A stretch of 64,000 nt of DNA, from contig JANTUC010000015.1 of assembly GCA_026873275.1 (NCBI GenBank), forward strand, positions 1,240,001-1,304,000. The letters are read 5' to 3'. The notes under the pieces are model-generated. The model made no database searches. It saw only the letters and a list, made by a program, of their open reading frames with translations, and was not told the DNA's origin. Shown piece by piece: positions 32,861 to 43,804 of the stretch. Both the position numbers and the translations under genes were made by a program. The first letter of the stretch is position 1. Every line of letters starts with the position of its first letter. The DNA is from Pseudopithomyces maydicus. Taxonomy: Eukaryota; Ascomycota; Dothideomycetes; Pleosporales; Didymosphaeriaceae.

Positions 32861-34996
32861 ATGACGACAATCATCAGAGTCCCCTGCTCGTCGGCCAATC
32901 TTGGGCCAGGCTTCGACGTCATTGGGCTCGCCCTGTCCATGTACCTCGAAGTCCAGCTCACCGTCACCAAGCAGGAGTCATCGTCGCACTCGCTCAATTG
33001 CCGTATCACTTACGACGGAGTCAACGCTGAATCCGTGCCTCTCGTGGCCGAAGACAATCTGATCACGCGCACCGCCATATACGTCCTCCGCTGCCACGGC
33101 ATCCGCGCCTTCCCCGCCGAGACACATGTCCATGTCAAGAACCCCATACCGCTTGGACGAGGTCTGGGCTCGTCCGCTGCTGCTGTCGTGGCAGGTGTCA
33201 ATCTGGCGAACGAGGTAGCGAATTTACAGCTCTCAAAGGCCAGAATGCTGGATTACTGCCTCATGGAGGAGCGCCACCCAGACAACATTGCCGCAGCATT
33301 ATACGGTGGTTTCGTGGGCACATATCTCAATGAATTGTCCCCCGAAGACCTCGACCGTATGGAAATCCCGCTCGCTGAGATGCTCCCAGAGCCTGCTGGA
33401 GGTAAGGACACAGGTCTGCAGCCACCACAGCCACCCAAGGACATTGGACACTACACCAAGTACCATTGGTCGCCTGAGATCAAGTGCATCTGCATCATAC
33501 CACAATTCGAGGTTTCCACCGCGAAAGCTCGGGAAGTGCTTCCTGACAGCTACTCCCGCAAGGACATCATCTTCAACATGCAGAGGTTGGCCGTCTTGAC
33601 CACCGCCCTTGGACAGTCACCGCCAGACCCGAACATGATCTACACAGCTATGCAAGACAAGATCCACCAGCCATACCGACGGGGCCTCATCCCCGGACTT
33701 ACCGAGATCCTGCAGTCTGTGACCCCACAGTCTCACCCCGGCCTGCTGGGCATCTGCCTTTCCGGCGCCGGTCCTACCATTCTTGCTCTCGCTACCAGCA
33801 ACTTTGAGTCCATTGCTGAACACCTGTTGGCCCAGTTCAAGAAGGAAGGCATCACATGCGACTGGAAGCTTCTTGAGCTCGCCGAGGAAGGAACGACTGT
33901 TGAGCGCCCTGCCGCCGGCACAACCCTGCAAGTGGAAGAGGCCATGACGTATGCTTCCTCTGGTGTTAGCATTGATGCTGGTAATGATCTGGTCAAGGGC
34001 ATCAAGGCTTTGACTGCAGCTACCAGACGTCCTGGTGCAGACGGCAAGATTGGCGGCTTTGGCGGCCTTCTCGACCTGGACGCCGCTGGTTACACTGGAG
34101 GGCCAATTCTGGTGGGTGCAATTGATGGCATCGGCACCAAGGTCAAGATTGCATTCGAAATGAACAAGCACGACACGGTCGGCATTGACCTGGTTGCGAT
34201 GAACGTAAATGACTTGGTGGTCCAAGGCGCTGAGCCACTGATGTTCCTCGACTATTACGCATGCAGCAAACTTAACGTCGACAGCGCCGTTAAGTTTGTG
34301 AAGGGCGTAGCCGACGGCTGCCGACAGTCGGGTGCCGTCCTTGCTGGTGGAGAGACTGCGGAGATGCCCGGAATTTACCAGCAAGGCGAGTACGATGCTG
34401 GTGGATGCGCAATTGGCGCCATCAAACACGGGGTCAAGATCCTACCTGATACTGCAGCCATGGCTCCTGGAGATATTCTCTTGGGTCTCGCATCGAGCGG
34501 TGTGCACTCTAACGGCTTCTCCCTGGTCCGCAAGATCATCGAGAAGAAGGGGCTCTCGTTCCACGATGCAGCACCATGGAGTGCAAACGAGACTGTGGGT
34601 GGCAGCCTTCTCACGCCAACACGCATCTACGTTAAGCCCCTCCTGGCTGCGACACGGAAGGGTTTGATCAAGGGCATGGCTCACATCACCGGAGGTGGCC
34701 TCTCAGAGAACATCCCACGCATGCTGCCTGACAGCCTTGCGGCGGAGCTGGATGCGAAGACGTGGCCTGTCCTCGACGTTTTCAAGTGGCTCAAGGAGGC
34801 AGGCAGGCTGGAAGATACAGAGTTCTGCCGAACATTCAACACGGGCTTGGGCATGGTGCTTGTGGTGAGCGAGGAGAATGTGCGGGCAACCACGGAGATC
34901 CTCCAGGAGCACGGCGAGCAAGTGTACAAGATAGGAAGGCTGGAAAAGAAGGTGTCAGAGGAGTGCATAGTGCACAACATGGATGCCTGGCGATGA
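32861..34996 (+). CDS. Homoserine kinase - AIR synthase fusion protein, 711 aa
   Basis: One uninterrupted frame encodes two enzymes. Residues 1-345 are a complete GHMP-type homoserine kinase (THR1): PCSSANLGPGFDVIG (8-22), ATP loop PLGRGLGSSAAA (97-108) and SGAGPT (301-306). It phosphorylates L-homoserine for threonine synthesis. Residues about 364-711 are a complete PurM-type AIR synthase (FGAM cyclo-ligase, purine step 5): SGVSIDAGNDLV, DGIGTKVKIA (422-431), GIDLVAMNVNDLVVQGAEP, GGETAEMPG, SSGVHSNGFSLVR, LLTPTRIYVK and HITGGGLSENIPR. No intron lies between them and the 18-residue linker is short. In fungi AIR synthase is normally the C-terminal half of the GARS-AIRS protein ADE5,7, so this partner is unexpected. 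An in-frame ATG at 32711 would add 50 residues of low plausibility. The ATG at 32861 has a good context (TCACCATGA) and begins at the conserved domain. Confidence 0.93.
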   Translation: MTTIIRVPCSSANLGPGFDVIGLALSMYLEVQLTVTKQESSSHSLNCRITYDGVNAESVPLVAEDNLITRTAIYVLRCHGIRAFPAETHVHVKNPIPLGRGLGSSAAAVVAGVNLANEVANLQLSKARMLDYCLMEERHPDNIAAALYGGFVGTYLNELSPEDLDRMEIPLAEMLPEPAGGKDTGLQPPQPPKDIGHYTKYHWSPEIKCICIIPQFEVSTAKAREVLPDSYSRKDIIFNMQRLAVLTTALGQSPPDPNMIYTAMQDKIHQPYRRGLIPGLTEILQSVTPQSHPGLLGICLSGAGPTILALATSNFESIAEHLLAQFKKEGITCDWKLLELAEEGTTVERPAAGTTLQVEEAMTYASSGVSIDAGNDLVKGIKALTAATRRPGADGKIGGFGGLLDLDAAGYTGGPILVGAIDGIGTKVKIAFEMNKHDTVGIDLVAMNVNDLVVQGAEPLMFLDYYACSKLNVDSAVKFVKGVADGCRQSGAVLAGGETAEMPGIYQQGEYDAGGCAIGAIKHGVKILPDTAAMAPGDILLGLASSGVHSNGFSLVRKIIEKKGLSFHDAAPWSANETVGGSLLTPTRIYVKPLLAATRKGLIKGMAHITGGGLSENIPRMLPDSLAAELDAKTWPVLDVFKWLKEAGRLEDTEFCRTFNTGLGMVLVVSEENVRATTEILQEHGEQVYKIGRLEKKVSEECIVHNMDAWR

Positions 34997-36165
34997 GATA
35001 AGGTTTGCGAGACCGCTGGTGCCGCGCTTGACAGCGCGGATGTGTCATTTCGGCATGACTTTTTGGCTGTTGCATTTGGATGATGATCAGAAACGCAGGC
35101 GTATCGGGTGTTTGGTGGGGCAGGCTGTGGGGTCGTCTGAGGCTGAGAGTCTCGACCGTGGTGTCCGCGTTTCTGAGTGAGGGCTATACATGTTTCACAA
35201 GACAAAGATACCTAGGTGCGGCGCGTACAGATGACGACTTTGGGCGTGGGCAAACCAGGCCGCCAAGTAGCTGGCACGCATGGTGCATGTGCAGGCGGAG
35301 GCCCTGGAGGCGGACAGGCAGCTGCTGGGTACCCAATTGTTCTAGAAATCCGACACTGATATCGAGGCTTACCCAGACGGGTGATGTGCCGCTTGCTCTT
35401 CCAACAGGGTCGTCCCCCCTATGCAGAACGTGGGCCGCGGCGTGTCCCAATTGCGTCGACGAGCGAGGGCTTGGGGTTTGGGCCCATGCCATGCACGGCG
35501 AAAACGATAGAGGTCTGCTTCGCGTCGTGGCTGCATTGGCGCGTAGGTGGCGTGCTTATTGTGGAGATGGGACAGGCTGCCCTGCGACGACTTGATCTTA
35601 TCACGCAGACTGGCGGCGGGCTGGCGGGCTGGCGGGCTGGCGCGGAGACAGGCAGAGACAGGCAGGGACAGGCAGGGACAAGCAAGGCCAGGAGGAGGGC
35701 AGGCTGGCCGCTGGACAAGGGCAGGGGAAGGCGGCGGCACTGCTGGCTTCGCATCAAGGCTGGTGTCGCGACGCGTGGGTATCGCATCCCAACAAATGCG
35801 CTCTCCTCCCGCAGCGACGGCCGCCATTCGCCCTGCTTAATTGCACGCCTCACCGCTGCGACGTGAGCCCCGCGCTGGTCCGCAGGCAGCCATCACATCA
35901 CAGCGTAATGCAGCTTCTAGAAGGCGGGCTCCGAGTCATCGCGATGGATCCCCTCGATAGCACCTCTGCGGGCGCTAAGGCTGGTTAATGCCGCCAGGCG
36001 CTTGATTGGCGTATCCCACCACCGGCCCGTTTCCAGACTCTTTTTCTGTTGCAGCGTTACGGTCAAGCCGCATCCGAGATTCTCACGCCTTGCTGCACGC
36101 ACGTCCCAGCCCTTACTGACTCCCCCTCGAGCCCGGCTTATTGTCCCTCTCCTCTTCTTTTCACC
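34997..36165. other. Intergenic with GC-rich minisatellite
   Basis: No gene accepted. Overlapping frames on both strands at 35369-35866 come from GC composition and the tandem repeat at 35612-35695. Confidence 0.5.
35612..35695. repeat. Two adjacent short tandem repeats
   Basis: About three to four GGCGGGCT-type units, followed directly by about four to five GGCAGRGACA-type units, with minor variation. Non-coding. Confidence 0.75.
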
Positions 36166-36965
36166 ATGTCCGGCGTCCACCCAAACACCACCTCGACGCC
36201 TGCCAACACCAGTTCCGCAGAGCACCCCGCACCGCACCTTCACAAGGACAGCACCGCCAGCCACCCTCCCCAGGGGACTCCCGACCCCACGCTCACCGGC
36301 AGCACCACCGGTGGTGATAGCGCAGATGCCGCCCAAGGAGGACTCGCCGCCGCCGGTCCCGCCGCCGCCGCCGAACTCGCCAGTCTTACGTTAAGGCTCA
36401 AGAACTCGCTGCGCCAGTTCCCCGACTTCCCCTCGCCGGGCATCCTCTTCGAGGACATCATGCCGCTGTTTGCCGACCCCAAGCTGCACGAGGACTTCAT
36501 CCGCGCCCTCACCCTGCACGTCTCGCAGAACTTCGAGAAGCCCGACGTGGTCGTGGGCCTGGACGCGAGGGGCTTCCTGTTCGGCCCCAGCCTCGCCCTG
36601 AGACTGGGCGCCGGCTTTGCCCCCGTCAGGAAGAAGGGCAAGCTTCCGGGCCCTTGCGAGACGGCCGCCTACGAGAAGGAGTACGGCAGCGACTTCTTCC
36701 AGATGCAGGGCGATGCCGTGAAGCCGGGACAGAAGGTGCTGGTTGTCGATGATATCATTGCCACTGGTACGTGTTTCTCCAGTGCAGAGAGATGACGATT
36801 GCGACTAACAGCGATGCAGGTGGCTCCGCTCAGGCAGCTGGATCCCTCGTCAAGAAGCTCGGCGGCACCCTGCTTGGCTACGTCTTCATCCTCGAACTCG
36901 ATTTCCTCAAGGGCCGCGACAAGCTCGACGCGCCCGTCTACACGCTGCTCCACGGCCAGGAGTAG
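36166..36965 (+). CDS. APT1: Adenine phosphoribosyltransferase, 248 aa
   Basis: Salvages adenine to AMP using PRPP. Two exons, 36166-36766 and 36820-36965, with a 53-nt intron (GTACGT/GCAG) that splits the PRPP loop codon exactly (VLVVDDIIATG then GSA). Core family blocks are present: FPSPGILFEDIMPL, VVGLDARGFLFGP, PVRKKGKLPG and LVVDDIIATGGSA. The usual APRT is about 180-190 residues. Here a Thr/Ser/Pro/Ala-rich extension of about 75 residues precedes the core (LRLKNSLRQFPDFP). It has no targeting signal I can name. The first ATG in good context is used; a shorter product from a later start is not possible without losing the core, since no ATG lies near residue 75. Confidence 0.95.
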
Positions 36966-37581
36966 CTTCATACCCATCCACAAGCATCCGCTCCGCTCCG
37001 CTCACACATATCGTGCACCCAAAATATCCACCCTCTACCTCCTATCCACGACACACTATAAAAGTACATGTTTTCACGCGCTCATAGATTTGATGCATAG
37101 GAACGGGCGTCGGCTGGCTTTTTCGTTTTTGGATTCGCGCGCCGGCATGAATAATGCTGCATAATACCTAGGATGCTGATCCCTCCCCTGTTGCTGACAG
37201 CGGACATGTTCACTCACAAAATAACTTGATCCTCTCTATATATCTTCCTCGCCTGGCTTATTTGATTTAAGCGGTATATAGACGGCGGATGTATGTGGCA
37301 ATTTAACATTGACACGGTCAACCTTGTCTCTGAACAGGCTGTCTTGCGATACCACAGTCCAAATGATTTTTTTTTCGAGTGAATTACATCCATATCCGTG
37401 CATGCCCCTCTGCGCTCTCGGTGCGCGTCCGAACCCCCACCTTCCGCTTCGGGCTACCCGACAGCGGCGGACGCGCGCCGATGCGGAGCGCGTGTGTGTC
37501 ATCCTTTCCCCGACGGGTGCGGGTGGGGTGGCATGCCGACGATAGCCTCGCCTCTGTTTGCCAGAACGGTAGCTCTCTTCC
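36966..37581. other. Intergenic
   Basis: 3' region of APT1 and upstream region of the RidA gene. A T9 run lies at about 37368-37376. No gene recognised. Confidence 0.5.
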
Positions 37582-38426
37582 ATGCTACTGCGAGCCCTGG
37601 GTACATCTTTGGCATCGCCGTGTCGAGTGCTTGCTTTCTCCAGACCTCAATTGCGACGCCCTGCCACGGTCCTATCAGTGACGAATCGAGCCCAGGTACG
37701 AAACATGGCTGAGATTAAGAAGATTGTTGCGAAGGAGGCTATGCCGCGTATGTTGGTCCCTTTTTCCCTGATGACTGGATAGAGTGGATGGATCAATTCA
37801 ATTGAGAGCGATACTGATGCGATGTAGCTGCGGGTCCTTATGTATGTCGTCCTCTGTTACCACGCCCATCGAGCAATCGTGCTTCCCATCAAACAACCTT
37901 TCTTCCCACCGAACAGCCTTCCTTTCCGTCGAACAACCTCTTTCCCATCGAGCAACATCTCTCCCATCTACAAATCTCCCATCTCCCACACCCATTGAAT
38001 AACCCCTTCCTTCCATCCTTCCCACCCATAAACTCCATCCCTCCACCACACCCACCCCACTAACCACCTCCCCCGCAGTCCCACGCCGTCATCGCCGGTC
38101 CCAACATCTACGTCTCGGGCTGCATCCCCGCCGACAAAACCGGCACCCTCGTAACCGGCACCATCGGCGAGCAGACGGCTGCCTGCTGCGAAGGCATCAA
38201 GGCCATCCTCGCCGAAGCCGGCGCCGACATCACGCGCGTCGTCAAGGTCAACGTCTTCCTGACCGACATGGCCAACTTCGCCGAGATGAACGAGACGTAC
38301 GCCAAATACTTTGCCCACAAGCCCGCGAGGAGCTGCGTCGCGGTCAAGCAGTTGCCCAAGGGCGTGCCGGTGGAGATTGAGTGTGTGGCTTATGTTGGTA
38401 AGGGGGGCCGAGGTTGTGATGGGTGA
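37582..38426 (+). CDS. Mitochondrial RidA/YjgF family deaminase (Mmf1-like), about 175 aa
   Basis: Hydrolyses reactive enamine/imine intermediates made by threonine dehydratase and related PLP enzymes. Exons: 37582-37747, a 14-nt microexon 37828-37841, and 38079-38426. Introns are 80 and 237 nt. The first 40 residues are Arg/Leu/Ser-rich with no acids (LRALGTSLASPCRVLAFSR), a mitochondrial presequence. The core follows: AAGPYSHAVIAGPNIYVSGCIP, KAILAEAGADITRVVKVNVFLTDM, the terminal PKGVPVEIECVAYVG. A GTAAGG...GAGTAG intron after VAYVG is an alternative that would end the protein there, which fits the family length better. The second intron holds a degenerate tandem repeat. Its role in threonine catabolism pairs it loosely with the homoserine kinase fusion nearby. 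Confidence 0.9.
37865..37985. repeat. Degenerate tandem repeat inside an intron
   Basis: Five to six diverged copies of a unit of about 20-22 nt with the consensus TTCCCATCGAGCAACCTNT, all in the second RidA intron. Confidence 0.7.
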
Positions 38427-40239
38427 AGTGAGGTGGGGCTAATTTTTGAGTAGGTTAAATTGAAATAAGTTGAAATAGGATACGAGACGTGTGTGTATGT
38501 GTGTGCAGTGTGAGTGCGGATGAGTGATGGGGTTGGGGGGTGCGGGAAGGAGGAGGTATGCTGGGGATAAAAAGGGAAATTGAAAGAAAAAGTCTATACA
38601 AATATTTTGGACACTGTTTAGGTGTGACTTGCCATTCCACAATGGGGGTGTGATTACCTGGTGTATTGCGATGTATCTTTCCTGTCTTTTCCCGGACACG
38701 TTCTTTTCTATCTCGATTCAGATGCAAATATAGCTCCATTGCTGAGAACATAAAGCGATGGACTGTTGAGCATATCTATAGCAAACCTCATCTCCTATCT
38801 TGTCAATTATTCCTGCAACATCTGACAGACCTTTCTAGTTAGTGCTGGCAATGACTCGTTCACGAATTTAAAGTTATAATAGATTCAGTAAGTAGGTATA
38901 TTGTATGAAAATTCCACAAGAGTATAGGATATAAAGGACGCAAATAGTAAAAGCACGAAGGAGCACAGCAGTACATTAGCGGACCATAGCTAGTTTGTGC
39001 ACCGGTCAGCCTCCAGCCTTTCTTTGATAGGTAATATGAACCCAAGCCTCTACGGTAACAAGACGTGGATTTCTAGTGGCACGATCGTCACAATCTGACG
39101 AGATGTATATCATGAGTGATATATCTTTGCTCCTTCGACTGGTTGCTCTTGCTCTTCTTAGCTGTATGCATAGAAAAGCGATGGAAAGTATGACAGACTC
39201 ATATGCTGATAGCATTCTCCTTACAGCCGATTTCGTTAGGAGACAACATGTTACGGGTACACCATGGCTGCTAAAGGGCACGATGTTCTTCAACTAGGTG
39301 AGTTATAGTCAATATGGTCTGTATTCAACATGGTCTGTCCATTTTTTTCTCCGATCTTCTGGGATGACACAAGAAACGATTAAAACAAAATAACCAATAA
39401 AAGGAGACAATTATGTTAAGATAGCTGCGGAAGATAGCCCATTTTCAGCAACGCGCTCTACCAAATCCCGCGGGTTCCAGATTGTCGATCACGCCGCGCA
39501 GCCTAGCCAGCTTGAAAGATTGTCTCATCCTTGATTTATGAATTGCCTGGTGCGTCCTTACTGTCTAATAAAACTATTGCGCTTGATTTACTATTTGGTT
39601 GCTGTCAGTTTGATTAGAGTCCTCACCGCGATAACTGATAGATTGGATCTAGTCAGGTTCTTGCGACTTTCACGCGAAAATCGAAAGACAACAATCCTGA
39701 ACTAGCAAAAGATACAGCTCAGTGATTTTGCTCACAGGCCAATCAGCGTTTTTCCATGATTGAATGGTGATGACGTTGTTTCATTCACCCCTCCCTGCCC
39801 GTCACCGGTCTCGCCCCCATGAATGCGCAGACAAGATCAGCCAGCCACGTAAATTCTAAATTCTTCCCTTCCACTGCCAACACATCGCACCCCGCGTTCC
39901 ACCGCCCCCAGGCACCAAATCATAATTGCGCCAAGGCGGCTCTTCCCAAATACGACGCGCCTCCGCTACTCCGCCCCTCGCGATTGGACCTCGCTAGCAC
40001 AAAGGCAGACATGTCGCAAGGGATGCAGCGCGATATAACTGAATCGAGAGGACAAGGAGGACATGCGGAGGACAAAGGCCCATGCGTAGCTGAACGACAG
40101 GATCAGGGGCAATTGTTTGCCTGGGTGGCAACGGGATCGTGTGCTCGCTTGCCCCTTGTATAAATATTAGAGGATTGGCGCAAACGTGCGCACGTCGTTC
40201 GAATTTCAGAATAAAATCTGACGGGATATTTACATAGGG
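38427..40239. other. Intergenic, 1.8 kb
   Basis: No gene accepted. A plus frame at 39819-40163 (114 codons, Pro/His/Ser-rich) is possible but shows no motif and abuts the promoter of the bestrophin gene. No repeat recognised. Confidence 0.45.
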
Positions 40240-41896
40240 ATGGCGGAGAAACCAAGTGCGAGTAGTTCGCAGACGCTGCCGGCGAGGGTGAGGACGGGGA
40301 CAGGAATGACAGGGCTGCAGAGGAAAGAAAGCGATGGTTTTGACGATTATTTTGTACGTTATTTCCAAGAAGCGCAAGGAGTGTTTAAACGACCGAGGGC
40401 AGAGTGCTTTACAGGGCATGTCTTGCACTAAACAATCGCATACCCTCTGCGTATACCACATACCTAGATAGCTAACGATAGCAGGTCGGACCGCGCGACT
40501 TGGATCATCACTCGAAATGGCCTATCTTTCTTCGTCTCAAGGGGAGCATCACGCCAGAGATGCTTCTCCCCTCACATTCGTAGCTGGATGGGCAACCCTG
40601 ATAACCTGCATCAGTGAATTGGTGTATGATCGTCAGTTCTCACTTCCGCTTTCTCACTGAGCATTTACTGATAGGACACAGTCGGAATCAACCAACTCCT
40701 CCTCACAGTTCTCGGTTTCGTCGTCGGTCTCGCTCTCAGCTTCCGCTCCTCAACTGCCTACGAGCGATACAACGAGGGACGTAAATATTGGTCCCAACTC
40801 ACCTTTGTATCGCAGCATCTTGCGCGTCTCATCTGGGTGCACGCTGAAGAGCGCCACTCCGATCCAGAGCTCGGGAAGAAAGATCTCCTCTCCAAAATTA
40901 GCGCTTTGAACATGATCGTTGCGTTCGCAATGGCGCTCAAACACCGCTTGCGCTTCGAGCCTTACACACACTACGAAGACATCAAACACATGGTCGGCCA
41001 CTTGGATACCTTCGCCGGAGCTGTGCGTCTTTATCTTTCCCATGCACCCATCTATCTGCTAATAACATCAATATAGGCTCCTCACCCCCTGCGCCCCGTA
41101 AACCCTCCGCTTTCAAGACCGTCGGTCTCTTCCTCGGCCTCACCTTCCTCGAAGACAATCCCCGCGCTCTTCTCAAGAAGTCCCCAGTTCCCCTGGGAAA
41201 TCTCCCTCTGGAAATCCTCTCTCACCTCTCCGTCTACCTGAAATCCATCTATGACAACGAAACGCTCAAAGTATCGGTCTATCAAACGCACTCGCTTAAC
41301 GCGGTGCAGACCATGAACGACGTGTTGGCGGGCACAGATCGAATTCTGAATACCCCATTGCCAATTGCGTACAGTATTGCGATTAGCCAGATCACGTGGG
41401 TGTACATATTGTTGCTGCCATTCCAGTTGTTCAAGAGTTTGCATTGGGTTACGATCCCGGCGTCGGTTTTTGCGGCGTATATTATCCTGGGAATTGCGCT
41501 TATCGGTATGTATACCTCGCTTTTGCAGTTTGATCCTACGAGGAACATCTTTCTTGCAGAGAATGAAACGTGAAGGCCGGGCTAACTGAGGATTTAGGAC
41601 GCGAAATTGAGAACCCCTTCGGTGACGACGTAAACGACCTCCCGCTTGATGCCTTCTGCGGCCAGATTCGCCATGATATTGATCTCATCATGTCGAAGGC
41701 TGCGCCTACGGCAGATGAGTTTGTCGCGTTGGACTCGAATGAAGTTCTGTGGCCGTGGAGTACTGAGGGTGCGCGCACGTGGGCGGATAAGAGCGTGGAG
41801 GAGATTAGAGAAGCTTTAGGACAGAAACCAGGGCTGCGATATGCACACACGGAAAGTGAGGGTGTGAGTGTAGTCAAGGCCAGCGATAATGTTTAG
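40240..41896 (+). CDS. Bestrophin / UPF0187 family membrane protein, about 443 aa (two apparent frameshifts)
   Basis: Family of chloride-channel-like membrane proteins. Five exons: 40240-40353, 40485-40631, 40682-41022, 41077-41505 and 41598-41896. Conserved features: GPRDLDHHSKWP, LLLTVLGFVVGLALSFRSSTAYERYNEGRKYW (family signature around SFRSSTAYERY), HLDTFAGA, and the C-terminal REIENPFGDDVNDLPLD. Four hydrophobic segments are visible. The frame breaks at 40568-40571 (CCCC), where one more C yields LLPLTFVAGWATLITCISELVYD, and at 41085-41089 (CCCCC), where one more C gives HPPAPRKPSAFKTVG. Together they bring all exon phases into agreement. An alternative donor four bases into the third intron could replace the second correction but is non-consensus. 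Confidence 0.85.
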
Positions 41897-42793
41897 GAAA
41901 TATTTTCGCGCGCTTGAGTATGGAGTCGGGGTCGGAAAGGTAGAAGTTGGGGTGGCTCGTGGAGTCGAATTCTTATGTCATATATCCGTCATATATCCAA
42001 GCTTTTTTGTTCATATTTGTTAAATCGTTCTTTCAGCTCAATTGTGTATAGCAAAGAGCAATAAGAACCGCATTGAAAAGCTCACGAAGGGTTGAAGAGA
42101 ACACGGTAGTGGCGCGATGATCGCATGACAGGCGGAAACTTAATAGGGACGTCGTAAAGATGGCGAAAAGGTCAAGTGCATGTCTACGTACAGTAACGAG
42201 GCTACAAATTAATATTGGGAATCTAGGATCACAGACAAGACGAGGCGACGTGACGTGCGCGACAATTTTGGGTACAGTGAAGGACAACACTAGGAGATCT
42301 TAAGGCATCGCGTTAGCAATTAAACCTTCACTATTATCAAAGAATTCGATGACGTCACATTGTGGCACGCGTCATTCTGAGATATCGAACTAGAACATTT
42401 GTTTGATGTGCTAAGCTTCCTATTCTGTGCGCAAAACATATCGATTCAGTGCTTTATGTGCACAGCAAGAGCACCCTGAAGTACTGCACATATGGTCCCA
42501 TGCTTAGAGAGACAGGAATCATTTTTCCAATCCGAACTCGCCCAGGCTTTCCGTTACCTTCAAGGAAGGACAACATATCAGCGTTAGGGAATTGTGATGC
42601 TCTCTTTCAATTCGAGACTTCCCATTACCTCCAAAAATGACAACAAATTAGCATCCGGCAGTCGTGTCATTCCGACCCTTTCCAACCAGTTCACGCTGTT
42701 CTCAAAGGCAGTACTGGGTTTCCTCCACAATCTGATCCTGGTTTCTTCGAGATTCCACCGTTGTTTCAATGGTTTGTTCCGGTATTTCTCATT
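41897..42793. other. Intergenic
   Basis: Region between the 3' ends of convergent genes. No gene or repeat recognised. Confidence 0.5.
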
Positions 42794-43804
42794 TCAAGAG
42801 CCGCTTTCGATTCCCAATTCTCCATCGTCTGGAAAATTCACCCAATTCTCCCACTCGACGCTGTCCGCAGTCGAAGCATTTTCGCTCGGCTTTATGTCCT
42901 GCACATTGTCCGGCATTTCAGCATTGGTGTCCTTCGGTGACGGTTGTGCGCAACTCGGAGGAGTGGGTGGCGTGTATCCCTCCTGGCTATCTTGAGAGTC
43001 AGGGCTCTCGTTGCGCAAGCTCGACTCCGTCTCCTGCTCCGGTGGCTTATCTAAATTCTGAAAATGCTCAATGATTCCATCTTGGAAAGACATGGGCAAG
43101 TTGTTTATCCCTTCCATAAAATGGTACTCTTCAAAAAGGCAGGTCTGTACCAAAACAAGCGTCTCCTCGACATCTTTCTGCAGCATCATCTTGTGGACGA
43201 AGCCCTTGTAATGTTTTAGCAGAAGTTGGAGCATAAATAGGCGTTGCGAGAAAGTGAGGTTCGCGTCAAAACCATCGGGCGATGGTGGTGCACGGGACCA
43301 TCGTAAGCCATAGGCTCCATCGATGTGTAGGCTGACAGCGGCCTGCACCAGGTTCCAGCAGATGGCCTCAATGTCCTTTGGGTCTCGCTCCCACATTTCA
43401 ATAGCACATAACATGCCATCAAGAACCATTTCGGTATTTCTGCAAGCCGTGACCAATTCTGCAACGAACCTTTCCATCTCTTCTTCTGTCTGTGGCACGC
43501 CGAAAGCGCCTGTGGGTGGTCTCCATCGGGGTCGAAAGAGATGCTGTACTTGACCATCAAGAGGTGATTCAAAGCAACGAGTGTATCCTTTAGGCCATTG
43601 CGATACTTGCGGTCGAACAGGCGGAGGAGCTTGTAGCGAGAGAGGAATTGTGATGGTGGCGCTTCGTTGGACTCCAGATTCCCCAGCATACCCAGATTCC
43701 TCAGCGTCTCCATTTGAAGCGCTCTGTCCGGTCTCGGAATAATTTGTGGAATTTTCGGCGTTTTCGGTGACCATCTCGTCACTCTCCCCTGCGTGACAGC
43801 CCAT
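42794..43804 (-). CDS. Hypothetical protein, 336 aa
   Basis: A single-exon frame. The first 60 residues are Ser/Glu/Gly-rich and disordered. Residues about 65-100 contain SQWPKGYTRCFE and QHLFRPRWRPPTG. A helical central domain follows (ERFVAELVTACRNTEMVLD through QLLLKHYKGFVHKMMLQKD). The last 80 residues are Pro/Ser/Asp-rich and disordered. The central part suggests a regulatory or scaffold-type protein, perhaps the ligand-like half of a fungal transcription factor, but no DNA-binding motif is present and the family is not recognised. Confidence 0.6.
   Translation of the reverse strand: MGCHAGESDEMVTENAENSTNYSETGQSASNGDAEESGYAGESGVQRSATITIPLSLQAPPPVRPQVSQWPKGYTRCFESPLDGQVQHLFRPRWRPPTGAFGVPQTEEEMERFVAELVTACRNTEMVLDGMLCAIEMWERDPKDIEAICWNLVQAAVSLHIDGAYGLRWSRAPPSPDGFDANLTFSQRLFMLQLLLKHYKGFVHKMMLQKDVEETLVLVQTCLFEEYHFMEGINNLPMSFQDGIIEHFQNLDKPPEQETESSLRNESPDSQDSQEGYTPPTPPSCAQPSPKDTNAEMPDNVQDIKPSENASTADSVEWENWVNFPDDGELGIESGS

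Noticed and set aside
39819..40163. A 114-codon plus frame before the bestrophin gene
   Set aside because: Low-complexity composition, no motif, and it lies in the expected promoter or leader region of the next gene.
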